DNA of 64,000 bases from Helianthus annuus (GCF_002127325.2 NC_035449.2:143150414-143214413), one strand, 5' to 3'. Shown: positions 11,999-23,323, counted from the stretch's first letter. The notes: generated by a model not told the origin, from the letters alone. A program made the numbers and translations.

Positions 11999-12460
11999 TG
12001 TTGGTGCATATTCTGTGACAACAGCTTAGATTTGGTCTTTGGATATCTTGTAATTAGTTAAACGATAAACAGTTAGCGGGTTTAGCTTTGTATTAGTGAA
12101 TTAATAGAGTCTGGGCTAAACAAAACCCATATTGGGTGATGGGGACGAATTGGGCCTAGCCCATGTAGTAAACCCTAGCTTAATGTTGCAGCCTTGTGTT
12201 ATATAAACAAGGTTTTGCTTTAGGGTTTAGGTTAATCAGCCAAAACAGTTGTGTGAGAGAGCAATTTCGTGAGAGACATAGTCTTGGACGAATTAGGGTT
12301 TGATTGATTGTAATACGTTTGTTTGATAATCAATAGAAACCCGGTTTGAAAGTGATTTGCTGTTCCTACACGTTTTCTGCTATATTCTGATCAAGAGGAT
12401 TCCGCACTCTTAATCAGATTGACAATTCTGTGAAAGATCCATACATCAAGGGGACCTACA
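11999..12460 (+). repeat. copia-1 5' LTR
   Basis: Ends are TGTTGG...CCTACA. A TATA-like TATATAA lies at 12200-12206; at the same place the 3' LTR reads TTATTTAAG. Short inverted words (TTGGGCCTAGCCCA) lie upstream of it. Confidence 0.92.
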
Positions 12461-12462
12461 AC

Positions 12463-12474
12463 TGGTATCAGAGC
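12463..12474 (+). other. copia-1 primer-binding site (initiator Met-tRNA)
   Basis: TGGTATCAGAGC, two bases after the 5' LTR. It is complementary to the 3' end of plant initiator Met-tRNA. Confidence 0.9.
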
Positions 12475-12859
12475 TTTAGGCTCTTGAAGAAGCTCGGTTC
12501 AGAATTGTAGGCTGCAGAATTCGGGTGGAAGTGTTAAAATTTTCAATAATTTGAAACCTGAAAACTAGGGTTTTGGAAAAATTTCAAAAATTTTGAGTTT
12601 TGTTCTTGGGATTTTCGAAATTTTTGGTCTGTTTGATCTATTTGCGTATTTAATTTTGCTGTTTAAGTGTTTTTGGTTGCAAGTTTGGTTGATTGTTTGA
12701 AGGATTTTGGCTGGAAAGGCTTGAAGATTCGAAGATTGTTCTTCGTGTTCTTCACAATTTTCGAAAACTTTTGGGCTGATTTGGTTGTTTAATTTTGCAG
12801 GAAACTGTTAGAAGGATCTGGAAAATCTTCAGAAAATTCGAAATTATTGAGTTTCCATA

Positions 12860-13360
12860 ATTTCCTAGCATAATTAACAATTCCTCTGACAAATCAGAGG
12901 AATTATCTGATCCAGCAAATTTAACCTCGGTGACCGGTGAAATTAAATTTCCCAATTATCTGATCCAGCGAATTTAACTTCGGTGACTGGTGAAATTAAA
13001 TCCAAAGGAGACTTTGGTAACCGTATAATTGTCCTCAGCGACATTATTACGGTGATCAGCGAAATTAAAGTCGTCATAACAGCGACCTGATTAGCCAGCG
13101 AAATTAACTGACCGGCGACCAGCGAAATTAAGCTAGCATAATTAACCAGCGAATTTGATCAGCTAGCATATTAATTCCAGCGAATTTAAAAATCCAGCAT
13201 AATTATAATTCCTCTACCAGCATAATTATAACTACTCTATCAGCATAATTAACTTGGTTTGCCAGCATAATTAGCGTGACACAGCGAAATTAACTTGATT
13301 TGCCAGCATAATTAGCGTGACACAGCAAAATTAAGTTAGTTTGCCAACAAAATTAAAAGG
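12860..13360 (+). repeat. Leader word array of copia-1
   Basis: In about 500 bp between PBS and gag, CCAGCATAATTA and CAGCGAAATTAA type words recur roughly 20 times, with a longer GGTGACYGGTGAAATTAA unit at the left side. Spacing is irregular, so it is not a simple tandem repeat. Confidence 0.85.
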
Positions 13361-13608
13361 TGGAGTATTTATTTAGATACGTATAGAGGATTTAACGTTT
13401 TTGAAAATAGAAAGTGATCCGTAGCTCATCTCGGTTGATTTTTAGGAAAAAAAAATAGAAAGTGATCCGACTCTGGAAAATCCCGAATTCGGTTTTTGAC
13501 ACTATATATCATTAGATTCGTATTTTCGAGACGATTCTAATGGTGTAATTTGGTAACCACTGTTTTCGGAGATATTTTGTACGGTTTTACCAGTCTGTTG
13601 CGTTTAAA

Positions 13609-15585
13609 ATGTCGAACATGACCAATTTGAATGCACCTAAGATGATATACAAACCCAACACACGACTTTGAATCCTTCATTGAATCTCAGGATGCACGCA
13701 TGTGGATCTGTATTGTAGATGGGTACACAAACCCAACACACGACTTTGAGGGCAGACCACGTAGAACAGACTCTGTGAACATGCAAGAGGATGATAAAAG
13801 GATGTATGAGGCTGAAAAGAGAGCCTTGGCTGCAATAAAAATGTCGTTACCTGATAGCATCAAGCATACCTTCAAAAAGTACACAAATTCAAAGGATATG
13901 TGGGATGCATTACAAAAGCGATATCAGGGAAATGAATGTGCCACTCAGGCATTCATAGCAGAGATAGTGCCAGTTGATGAGGGTGAAACTACTGTGAGTG
14001 ATGCTGAATCTGAAGTGAAAAATGCTGAAGCAAAAGTGGATGCGGAAGTAGAGAAGGAAAGTGAAGCTGAAAAGGTTGTTGCTGATGAAACTACAGAAGT
14101 TCATGAGGAAGAGGTAAAATCTAATTCTGTGTGTTTAAGATGTCGTGAATTACAGGGTGAGGTTGACAGGTTGTTAACACAAAACCAAAGTCTGGTGCGC
14201 GAGATGTCTAGCATAAAAGAGTCAAACTTTTTGCTAAAAGAAATGAATCTCTATACTTGAAGAAGATAAAAGGTTATGAAAGTGAAATCGAAGCTTTAAC
14301 ATGCAAATTAAACGAAAAACTTCAAGTAATAGACTTAGCTCACGAAATGATGGCTGAGAAAACAAAAGAGATTTCTGAAAAATTCAAAGAGTTGTCAGAT
14401 GCACAACTCAAAATTGTTGAACTTGAACAGAAATTATGCCAATTCAGATATTCGTCTTTTGTTATGAAACACATGATGGGTGGGTTAAAGAAGAGTAATG
14501 ACAAGACTAGTTTGGGCTTCCAGGGCTTTAATGAAGTCCCACCTCCTCTTAGTCATGACTATTCTTTCCTGCCTGATGAAGATGAGCTAGCAGACTTTAT
14601 GTCAACCGCACCAAGTAGTTTCGCACCCACATAGTCAAGGTGAGGGGTCTGAGAGTGATGATGCTAAGAAGAACAATAACAGGGAACCTTTGAAAAAGAA
14701 AAATTCACCTACTAAGAGCAAAAATCAAACTTTTGTTAAAAATATTAATTTTGTTCAAGGAAGTGACATGAAAAACGAAACAGCTGTTATTGAAAATGAA
14801 TCTAGTGTAGAGTTTGCTAAAAACAAGAACAAAGAAAATTCTGAAACTAAGCAAACTGAACCAGATTCTTCTAAGGCATCATCTTCAAGACCTGAATCTA
14901 GTTCAAAGGCTTCAGATAAGAAGTCTTTGAAAAGGAGATCGTGCTTCAGGTGTCACATAAAGGGACATGTAGCTAGCTGCTGTCCTAACAAAAATAGTGA
15001 AGCACAAATGAGTGACAAACAGAGAGGGAAATCACCTAGAAGAAAGGTGATAGTGAGGAGAAAGGATCAAATTCTCCAAAGAAGTCTGCTCCCAAGCAAC
15101 CAGAGCATGTTGCTGTTGGTGTAGATAAGGCTGAAAAAGGAACTCCACAAGTTCCACGTTTTCAAAGAAATCAACCAAGATTTCAGCCTAGATCTCCACC
15201 AGGCAGATATCAGAGACCTAGAAGCAGTTCACCAAGAATGAACAATTATAATTCAAATAATTTTAGGAGTCAATGTCAATATCAAAATCGATACCAGAAT
15301 AATGGTGGTCGAACTTTTTATAACAATGACTTTAGAAATTACAACAATAATGCTTCTTGGAATCAAAATTCAAGGTTTCAAAATCAAAATTTCCAAAGGT
15401 CAAATAGTCCAAATGTATATAGGAACCTTCAGGACCAAAGACCTTATGGAAATCAAAATCAAATTCCAACAGGTGTGAGATTCAAGACTCCTGTTAGGAG
15501 TAATGGATATTGGATGGATGTTCAAGTGGTTGGTGAATTTGGACGACCCAAGACCATTAAGGCTTGGGTCCCCCAATCTAACTAA
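13609..15585 (+). pseudogene. gag: copia-1 gag, broken (UBN2-type, with CCHC knuckle)
   Basis: The ATG at 13609 opens a frame that stops after 20 codons. Coding resumes in another frame from about 13680. The 13700-14260 part contains ARMWICIVDGYTNPTHDFEG and DMWDALQKRYQGNECATQA, typical of the copia gag capsid domain. An acidic Glu-rich stretch, a CLRC motif and a predicted coiled coil follow. The frame shifts near 14257, 14634 and 15124. A zinc knuckle, CFRCHIKGHVASC (CX2CX4HX4C), lies near 14942. An Asn/Gln-rich region follows, ending in KAWVPQSN at 15585, the usual lead-in to protease. A 23-bp stretch near 13649 is repeated near 13727, at the site of the first frame break. It would bind RNA and form particles if intact. 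Confidence 0.85.
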
Positions 15586-15629
15586 TTTCTTAAGTTAGTG
15601 TGTGCATGAGCTGCTAAGGAGGATTATCA

Positions 15630-15831
15630 ACTTATGTTGATAGTGGCTGCTTCAGGCACATGACGGGGGATGTGAGATTGTTGATATGTATATATATTAA
15701 ATGATTTAAATTGAAGTTCAAAGTGCTGAGTCGACACAGAAGATAACCTGGCAGATCTTTATTCTAAAGCTTTTGACAGGGCTTGCTTTGAACACTTAGT
15801 TAAACTCAACGGGATGAGGAATCCTGAATAA
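15630..15831 (+). pseudogene. pol: copia-1 pol remnant: protease start joined to RNase H end
   Basis: Near 15630 the plus strand encodes YVDSGCFRHMTGDV, the copia protease active site (Asp-Ser-Gly). Within about 50 bp the sequence jumps to DTEDNLADLYSKAFDRACF and a stop at 15829-15831, which is the extreme C-terminus of copia RNase H. Everything between (rest of protease, integrase, RT, most of RNase H) has been lost in one deletion with its junction around 15680-15728. What remains cannot encode an enzyme. Confidence 0.85.
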
Positions 15832-17280
15832 CTGGTTTTTCATAAGAATTTTGTAAATAGTTTACTTCTTTTCTTAAAAATAAAAAATACAAAAACATAA
15901 AAAAATCAAAAACATAAAAAAAATAGAAAATAAAAAATTAGTTATCACTGTGTGAAAAGGAGAAATGATAGTACATCAGCAAGTTAGACTGTCACACTGG
16001 AATTAAACCTAAATTGCTTAAGTGTGATAGCAGCTTCATTATACGATGTACCAGTAGGCAAAAAGCATGAAATAATCAACTTACCAAAGTGATATAAACC
16101 TAAATGAACTGAATATGAGTGGGGAACACATCAGTGGTGTATGGTTTAATGACCTTAAATCTTGCGTTGATAGATTGCCAAAATCTGAGGTTTTGGGTCT
16201 TTATACTGTTATTTCATTCGAGTATATCAGGGGTGTCCTTCTGCTGCATCCAGATACATGCTGACCTAGACACACCCAGGATATCTTAAAAGAGCTAAAA
16301 ATGCCAAAACCTTGAAAATGAAGAAGCTCTTATAGAGAGTCATTCAAAAAGTGCAAAAACCATAAATCGTACCAAAAAATGGTATTTGCCATAGCCCTCG
16401 ATAAGATATTTTGGTCTCTCTGTTGTACGGAAGTACTGACCTGTTCACCAATTATCTATCGTTGAAAAATAAAACGGATGAATTCAGTATACTCACCTAC
16501 TACGATGAATCTTTGTGCATACCTTGATCGCGGGGGTATATCCTGTTGTGGGACACGCTCGTATTTCAGTAAATTAGATTACCTTAACGTATCATACGGT
16601 AATGGTACTTGAAATGTTCATGCATTTTGTTTAAGAGGACAAACATACTGGTAATTGTCTTGAACTGCTTTTCACGAAAAATTAAATAAAGAATTATATA
16701 ATTGTGTGAAACAGTTTGATTATGTTGATATGATCTTCTTACCGGTGATTCTTAATGTACGGAAAACTGTTATTCTTGGAGGACTTGTTACTGATACGGG
16801 GAGACGGTGTTAGAAAGTGAGTTCAAAATTTTAAATCAGACAGGTTCTTCTGTGTTGGACAAAAAGTTTTGCGTGTTGGTGAAATTGAAAATGCTTAATC
16901 TGTGATACAGTATAACTATCTCTTGAAAAATAATAATTTATTTAACTTATGTTGAAAAATTCTTATGGTTTCTCGAGATGTTTGTTTTACAGTAAACAGA
17001 TTGAAGCAATATGCTGCTGAGAAGTTGCTGTGAAGATGAGAGTTTGATTGGATGCATGGTAGAACCTCCTTTCTATATTTGATTGCTGTGCAAATGCTAA
17101 ACTGGAGTTTACTCAAGTGCTAACGTGTTGAAGATTTGGTGATTGGATGCATCAGCTTAGGGGGAGTCTGTTGCTGACAGAAGCTATTGAAGCTGAAGCT
17201 ATCCAAAGACCAAAGACAGTGCAAGACTACATGAAGATTGCAAAAAGACTGAAGACAAAGTTTTTATGAAGCTATTGTCA
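15832..17280. other. copia-1 3' untranslated region
   Basis: About 1.4 kb without a coding frame between the pol stop and the polypurine tract, A-rich near 15880-15940. This is unusually long for a copia element. Confidence 0.6.
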
Positions 17281-17290
17281 AGGGGGAGTT
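17281..17290 (+). other. copia-1 polypurine tract
   Basis: AGGGGGAGTT lies directly before the 3' LTR. Confidence 0.85.
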
Positions 17291-17752
17291 TGTTGGTGCA
17301 TATTCTGTGACAACAACTTAGATTTGGTCTTTGGATATCTTGTAATTAGTTAAACGATAAACAGTTAGCGGGTTTAGCTTTGTATTAGTGAATTAATAGA
17401 GTTTGGGCTAAACAAAACCCATATTGGGTGATGGGGACGAATTGGGCCTAGCCCATGTAGTAAACCCTAGCTTAATGTTGCAACCTTGTGTTATTTAAGC
17501 AAGGCTTTGCTTTAGGGTTTAGGTTAATCAGCCAAAACAGTTGTGTGAGAGAGCAATTTCGTGAGAGACATAGTCTTGGACGAATTAGGGTTTGATTGAT
17601 TGTAATACGTTTGTTTGATAATCAATAGAAACCCGGTTTGAAAGTGATTTGCCGTTCCTACACGTTTTCTGCTATATTCTGATCAAGAGGATTCCGCACT
17701 CTTGATCGGATTGAGAATTCTGTGAAAGATCCATACATCAAGGGGACCTACA
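17291..17752 (+). repeat. copia-1 3' LTR
   Basis: 462 bp, same length as the 5' LTR and about 97-98% identical by eye. Confidence 0.92.
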
Positions 17753-18306
17753 ATTATAGTTTGTAAAATAATAAAAAATTCTGCAAAAAATTAAAGAGAT
17801 ATAGAAAAGTACCCAAATATCTTGTAATTAGAAAAATAAAAAGAAACGTATAAATTAGGTAAAAAATTAAAGAGATATAGAAAAGTACCCAAATAGGTAA
17901 ATATTTTTCAAAGTACCCAAATAGGTAAATACTTTTTATATGTACACTAGTTTGGGAAAAAACTCTACCTAGTAGTTTGGTAACAATTCAAACAACTATA
18001 TATTCCAACTCAAACGAAACCTTTTTTGTATCAATGTCTATTTAATTGTTTTTGTTTCTATATCTCTCAACCCCGCTTAACAAACTTAGGTTTATATATA
18101 TATTGATTGAGAGTAGAAGAAGCAAATGAAAAAATATTGAAGATCAAATGTGTAGTTAGTAATAACCAAGTAAAATTATAAGAAGGGATAACTTATAAGA
18201 CTTTTCATCTCTATACTCATAAAAAGTTTGAGAAGCCTATGCAGGCATCGGGTTTTAGATTTTATGCACTGCGTTTTAGATTCTTTTGACAAGGTATTAT
18301 ATAGAA

Positions 18307-18450
18307 AAACACTAAACATAACAATTTAGAACACAATAAAATGTATTTTTGGCATGAAATGTAAAACACGGCAATTAATTTTCTTGGCATTGTGTTTTAG
18401 TTTTCATGCCTAGAATACATTTTATCGTGTTTAAAATTATTATGTTTTGT
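18307..18450. repeat. Imperfect foldback (MITE-like palindrome)
   Basis: The arms AACATAACAATTTAGAACAC...TGGCATGAAATGTAAAACAC and their inverted partners meet near 18378. The phrase TTCTTGGCATTGTGTT is also found inside the 1210-2222 element (near 1559), suggesting a related family. Confidence 0.65.
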
Positions 18451-18470
18451 GATATATGCAAAAGTGACGG

Positions 18471-18820
18471 TTAGAACATACAACAACCACAGTTAGAACA
18501 GTCGAAACGCTCAATGTAGAGGGAAGGAGTAGAGGCTAGATTTGCACCTCTCTGAGGATATGATCGAGGATAGAATTGCGTGGAGATGTAGGATTCAGGG
18601 TAAAGACCTTTAGGAGGTTGGCCTCGTTTTGTTTTAGGTTCTTGTCTTAGGAGTTTAACTTTCAGTTTCTTTGAGGAGTTATAAGTTTCCACCATTTCCA
18701 GTGTTGTAGGTTTTCACCATTTCCACTGGAAGCAACCTCTTTATCCTATGGGTTATATCCCACCTTTTCCAAACCCTATCAATAGCTTGACTATAGGTGA
18801 GATTATACCGGTAAGGGTGT
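18471..18820 (-). pseudogene. Unrecognised minus-strand coding-like stretch
   Basis: On the minus strand, two frames look protein-like. An upstream one (about 18820-18700) contains DRVWKRWDITHRIKRLLP. A 74-aa frame (18695-18471) is rich in Lys/Pro/Tyr and ends in SNCGCCMF. They meet at a roughly 25-bp near-tandem repeat (GGAAATGGTG...) that shifts the frame. I do not recognise the family. It could be a decayed exon of a host gene or an element ORF. No signal peptide or membrane segment is seen. Confidence that it was ever coding is low. Confidence 0.25.
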
Positions 18821-18987
18821 TTTGTTGTTGTTGTGATATATGTAAAAGCTCTTAACTATTTTAAAAAAAGTATACATTTTTTAACATGTGAAATTCGAAT
18901 TTTATGATATATTTAACATATTAAATGCACTGTTCCTCAGTTCCCTAATTTTTTAGTGTTCTCACTGAACCCAACCATATATATATA

Positions 18988-19098
18988 GGGTGGGGTTCAA
19001 GATTGAACACTAGTGTATTTGTGAACTGAAAGGACAAATCCTGGCCATTGATTTGCATTATCAAATCGTAAAATACACTAGTGTATTTTCGTTATCAA
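18988..19098. mobile_element. Partial MITE cut by the Ty3-A LTR
   Basis: The block begins GGGTGGGGTTCA after an AT microsatellite, a start style shared by the Mutator-like elements here, and contains two copies of ACACTAGTGTATTT. It stops abruptly where the LTR begins at 19099. No second end is seen. Confidence 0.35.
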
Positions 19099-19550
19099 TG
19101 TAACAACCCGTCTTCTGGTTGTTCCTACCTAAACGTTGTTTTCATTCGTTAATGCTTGTACTCCAAGATTTGATTATTTTCATGGGTTAACTAGATTTTA
19201 AACACATTTCTATATCGCTTAATTATCGCATTAAATGCTTATTCTTGAACGCTTATCGCAAAGCAAACTCAACGTAAACTCGAAACGCGGAATTTATTTA
19301 AATTGTTTGTTATTGTGTGTTTAAATGAGTAAACATGTTATATGTATTGGTTACGCGCTTAGAACGCTCAAACGCACACTCTCGTAACTCGACTTATCAC
19401 ACAAATCGATTTATCACGACATAACGTAACGCAACACTTAATACCACCCGTAAACGAATCAAAGTTGGAATCTAATAAAATACAAAACTCGGCCATCCGG
19501 ATGGAGCCCATCCGTCCGGATGAAGTCCATTCGGATATAACGCATCCGGG

Positions 19551-19583
19551 TATAAATAGACCTCACCCCTAAACTATAAATAG
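19551..19583 (+). promoter_or_regulatory. Tandem TATA boxes of the Ty3-A LTR
   Basis: TATAAATAGA occurs twice, at 19551 and 19575, 24 bases apart, directly downstream of the CATCCG word array. Confidence 0.55.
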
Positions 19584-19994
19584 AGGCCTTGTGTCCTCAT
19601 TTCAACTCTTCTAGTCCTTCCAAATGCTCTTAGAGATTCCGGCTGCGATCAGAATTGTTGTAAGCATTCTCTTTTTTGCATCATGATCACACACACTCAC
19701 TTTAACTTTTCTCAAATCATTGATTCTAATTACCTCAAAGATGTTTCCACTCGTTTTTCCTAGGCAAACTGCTATGGAGCATCACTCAATCAAGATTGGA
19801 TCAAAGTTCTAAGAGATGGGTACATTTTACAACTTATTTATGAAATCCTCTTTGAATTTTATGCAACGTTGGTGGAATCAGGAACCCGTCAGACTCTCGA
19901 CGCCTTCCATTGTTGAGAGCCGGCTTTAGGGTTAATTGCCACCAAAGAAGATGAACTGGCTAACAGATTAAACGTGAATTCTCGTCAAGAACAG

Positions 19995-20420
19995 CGCATT
20001 CATCCGAATGGACTATGTTCATCCGTCCGAATGGACTTGACCTGATATTTTCTGTTGATTTTGACTCTGTTATCACATCTGTCTTCATTTATTTAAAACA
20101 TTTTGATAAGACTACCTAAAATCAACAGGGTTCACAACAATCACAGTCCATCCGTCCGAATGGACTATGTCCATCCATTTGGATAGACTCTACTACTACT
20201 ATTGTTCAATTTGCCCACTTACCGTTTAACACCTAAATCAGTTGTATCCAGCTAAACTGACGGTCTGATTCCAACAAGGTAGCCCATCCGCCCGAATGGA
20301 CTATGTCCATCCGACCGAATGAACAATGCCCATCTGACCGAATGGACTATGCCCATCCGTCCGAATGAACTAAGCCCATCTGATCGAATGAACTATGTCC
20401 ATCCGTCCGAACGAACGGTT
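19995..20420. repeat. CATCCGTCCGAATGGAC word array in Ty3-A LTR
   Basis: About ten near copies, with variants such as CATCTGACCGAATGGAC, spaced 25-60 bases. The same word type occurs upstream of the TATA boxes. Confidence 0.85.
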
Positions 20421-20505
20421 GGACATTTAACTCGCTCTTTTTCATGTACTCTCAATAGTCTGATCTGACGCACTTTTACATCAAAAATCTTACACTCTCG
20501 CATAA

Positions 20506-21208
20506 TGATGCGTATGTAGCATGATATATTTTTATTAATATTTTAAGCCCATTTTAACACTTTAGTCAAGTTTTAAATTTATAAAACACGATATTCTACT
20601 AACACTAAACACACATATGGGCAAGGGCACCCATCGTGAGCGTAGTATATCGTTGGTAAGATACCGAGGTCGTCCAAGGACACAAGAGCTTTTAGAACCG
20701 GTTTATCCTCAACGTCTAATCAAATCAAAATTTTAGATAAAGGTTTTAAACATGAAAATAAAAACAAAAAATGCTAAAAAATAAAAATAAAATAAAAACA
20801 GATAGATAAGATGAATCACTTGGATCCGACTCGCCTTTAGTGTCACCTTTGATGATTTCCGCACTTTTGCACTTTTTAAGAGATTATCTTTGTTATAGTA
20901 GTAGACCCCTCTTTTGAAGGTGACGTTACCCTCAACCAGTAGTTTGAGTCAGCAAGGATACAATCCTAAAGGGTTGGATATTGAAAGATAATTAATTAAG
21001 TTATTAATGCGTAATGTGGTAGGCCCCTCTTTTGAAGGTGCCGTTACCCTCGGCTAAGTGGTTTGAGTCAGCAGGGATACAATCCCAAGTAGCCGGGTTA
21101 ATGTATTAATAGTAGTTTACATATGAGGGGATCAAGCCATTCGCACCCCCGCCATCTAATAGCAGTGGGTATTGAAAGAGGTCCTAGTAAGCTTGGCCCA
21201 GGTCCTTG
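20506..21208 (-). repeat. Truncated 3' LTR of the nested element
   Basis: The sequence is nearly identical to 23326-23950, then carries a 50-bp insertion near 21130-21177 and resumes to 21208. The rest (U3 on the minus strand) is missing. Confidence 0.75.
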
Positions 21209-21279
21209 CAAAGTTTCTGAAAAAGATATTTTTCTCGGTTGAATGCGGCTTGAAGAACTTCTTTTCCGGGAATGGTCCC

Positions 21280-21640
21280 TCATACATCATTGAGCCATTC
21301 TTCTATCTCCCGAGGGAGAAGAAAGGCGGGCTCATTGGCGTCCTCGTTCTGAGGGGGCGTGACATCCACTGGAACCTCTTGTAAGTTGTCAAGAAGAGGT
21401 TCCGCGGGGATGTCATCCCACCCGGTGGGGTTAATGACTCCTTGAGCTAAGTTCCAATCTTCTTGGGGAAGAATTGGTTCCATGGGAGGTGTTACAAGAA
21501 TGTTCAATCTCTGGTGCAAGAGATTGATTTCTTGGAAACTGTTTCTAGCCCCACCGTGAGATCATTAATACGGTCGATTAGGACTTCTTCTACGGATATC
21601 ATTTCGTCGAGAGCTTCTCGTAGTGCCATCACATAGCGTA
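21280..21640 (-). pseudogene. Remnant ORF of the nested element
   Basis: On the minus strand an upstream frame (about 21640-21530) encodes MALREALDEMISVEEVLI followed by a short acidic stretch. A shifted frame (21519-21280, 79 aa) contains MEPILPQEDWNLAQGVINP and an acidic C-terminus. Both are probably one ORF split by a frameshift. I do not recognise a domain. Its place between LTRs suggests an element-encoded accessory or gag-related protein. Confidence 0.4.
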
Positions 21641-21829
21641 TAAGAGTAGCTTCGATTGAAGGCCTTCATTCCCTACGACTGTTCGTTGAATGTGCTGAAG
21701 AGGTTCCACTATTCTGGCTTGACATTCTACGAGAAAGAAGTCAAAATAGTTCAATTTAATGAAACAGTACCTCGGCCACGGCCCCGTGTTCGCTGAGCAC
21801 GGCCCCGTGGCCACCTTTCTGTAGGTTTT

Positions 21830-23041
21830 TGGAACAAGGAATCTTGAAGCTTTAAATTATTTTTCTGATTTATGAAGCATTTTTAAGCAGAAATAACTTA
21901 AAAATAGTGTTGTAAAACTTATTTTTGACAAGATTCCTTGAATAAAAACCTAACAAATATCATAATAAAGCTTGAAAACATGGAGATTTCAAACTTTAAT
22001 GGAGGTTTTGAGGGGAAAATGAAGAAGAAGGCAATGGACAAAAGTAGAAAAAACAAGATGGTTGCTGAGAACCTTCTTTAGAATATACCTTGTATGGTAT
22101 ATGTGAAGATCCCACCAGATCTTTGTCTTTGGAATGGGTCCAAGAGTGCATGAATCTTGCTGCATTTATAGAAAACGACAGCACGCTGGACACGTCCCCG
22201 TGTCGGCTGGACACGGCCCCATGTGCAGATAAAATTCTGACACTTTTTGTCCGTATTCTGACCAAAAGTCAGACAGGAATTTTTAGGTGGACACGAGGGC
22301 GTGCTGACCTGGACACGGCCCCGTGACTAGAAATGTTTATGAAGTTTTGTCTATTTTCAAGGAGTTTTTCCGGATCGGGTGGCTCTTTGCTGGACGGGAC
22401 AACACCGAAGTGCCTGAGATACCTAATTTGCCCTAGTTTTAGACAAGAACGCAAGAGGTTATCGGAAAGGGTGATTCCTAAGCTAAATACCGGTGGGCAA
22501 AACCATCCCTTATTTCCCTTATCCGGGCTCTCGTTAAAGAAGGTATATGTCGAATCACTCAGGTCTATGTATGCATCGGTGGACACCAATGGAAATTCCT
22601 TCACGACACAATCGACACAGGACGACTATCGCTCAAGTCCTCGCAAGATTTAGAGGTGATTTCGGGAGCAACGATGTTGTTATAATTCGAATGCGATCTC
22701 ACTAATTCTCCTTGATCGTCGTCTTGAGATGAATTAGTTATTTCCATCTCAAGTTCTTTTATCCATTGGAGAATTAGTTCTTCCATTTGAAATTATTCTT
22801 TAAGAATCATTTCATTTAGAAGGGATGAATGAGAGCATTCGAAGGAGAGATAGGGATTATTTTTACTTTCGCCCATCTTAAGGCTACAGGAAAACGATGG
22901 GTCTATATAGTGGGGAATGTAATTTAAAAAATAACATTTTAAATCTTCATGAGTTCCGCCACATATTTGACACCACGTACCATAAGAGGAGCGAAAGTAA
23001 AAAAGATCAGTATCACTCATGTTTGTGTCAGAAATTACCAA
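21830..23041 (-). pseudogene. Gag-like or accessory ORF of the nested element, frame-broken
   Basis: Minus-strand frames follow each other: 23041-22793 (82 aa) with the Cys/His motif CQICGGTHEDLKC (CX2CX3HX4C); 22786-22601 (61 aa), acidic; 22604-22269 (111 aa) with WFCPPVFSLGITLSDNLLR; and 22265-21996. Small frameshifts separate them. The motif suggests a nucleic-acid-binding gag-like or accessory protein of the Tat/Athila lineage, but the family name is inferred. The last frames run through CACGGCCCCGTG-type words, so coding probably ended before about 22320. Confidence 0.45.
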
Positions 23042-23300
23042 CCGTCGGGATCTTACGGTTCTGTTTTCAGTATTTGAAACTTGGGCACAGGGGCATGTCT
23101 AGTGGGCACGGCCCCGTGTTCAGCTGCTGTCTGACTTAAAATAGGATTGCTAGTATCAAAGATTGAGCACGAGGCGTGTTCAGCGGGCACATCCCGTGCT
23201 GAGCTATGCAGAAGCTGAAAAATTAAGAAAAATCCCAAAAAAATAGAAAAATAAGAAAAACTATTAGGCCGTTGATTCCTAACTTTCTTAAAATCCTTGT

Positions 23301-23323
23301 GTCCCCGGCAGCGGCGCTAAAAA
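23301..23323 (-). other. PBS of the nested element (Asp-tRNA type)
   Basis: The minus strand reads TAGCGCCGCTGCCGGGGA just inside the LTR, close to the TGGCGCCGTTGCCGGGGA used by Athila/Tat elements. Confidence 0.6.

Larger units (their letters stand above)
11999..17752 (+). mobile_element. copia-1: complete but internally deleted Ty1/copia retrotransposon
   Basis: Two 462-bp LTRs (11999-12460, 17291-17752) begin TGTTGGTGCATATTC and end CCTACA. A perfect 5-bp duplication ATTAT flanks the element (11994-11998, 17753-17757). A PBS for initiator Met-tRNA follows the left LTR and a purine tract precedes the right one. The LTRs differ at about a dozen positions by eye, so the insertion is fairly recent. 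Coding capacity is reduced to a broken gag, the start of protease and the end of RNase H. Integrase and most of RT-RNase H are missing, so the element cannot move on its own. Confidence 0.92.
11803..17965. mobile_element. Foldback Mutator-like MITE (~404 bp) split by copia-1
   Basis: The left arm starts GAGTTTTTTCCCAAACTAG at 11803 and the right arm ends with its complement at 17965. The arms match in inverted orientation for about 150 bp, including the repeated TTTACCTATTTGGGTACTTT. A perfect 10-bp duplication TACCTAGTAG lies at 11793-11802 and 17966-17975. The copia insertion at 11999-17752 sits near the centre. The right arm also carries an internal duplication of about 75 bp. Confidence 0.85.

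Noticed and set aside
22269..22653. 106-aa plus-strand frame opposite the minus-strand ORF of the nested element
   Set aside because: Antisense shadow; the minus frame is in line with neighbouring fragments and element orientation.
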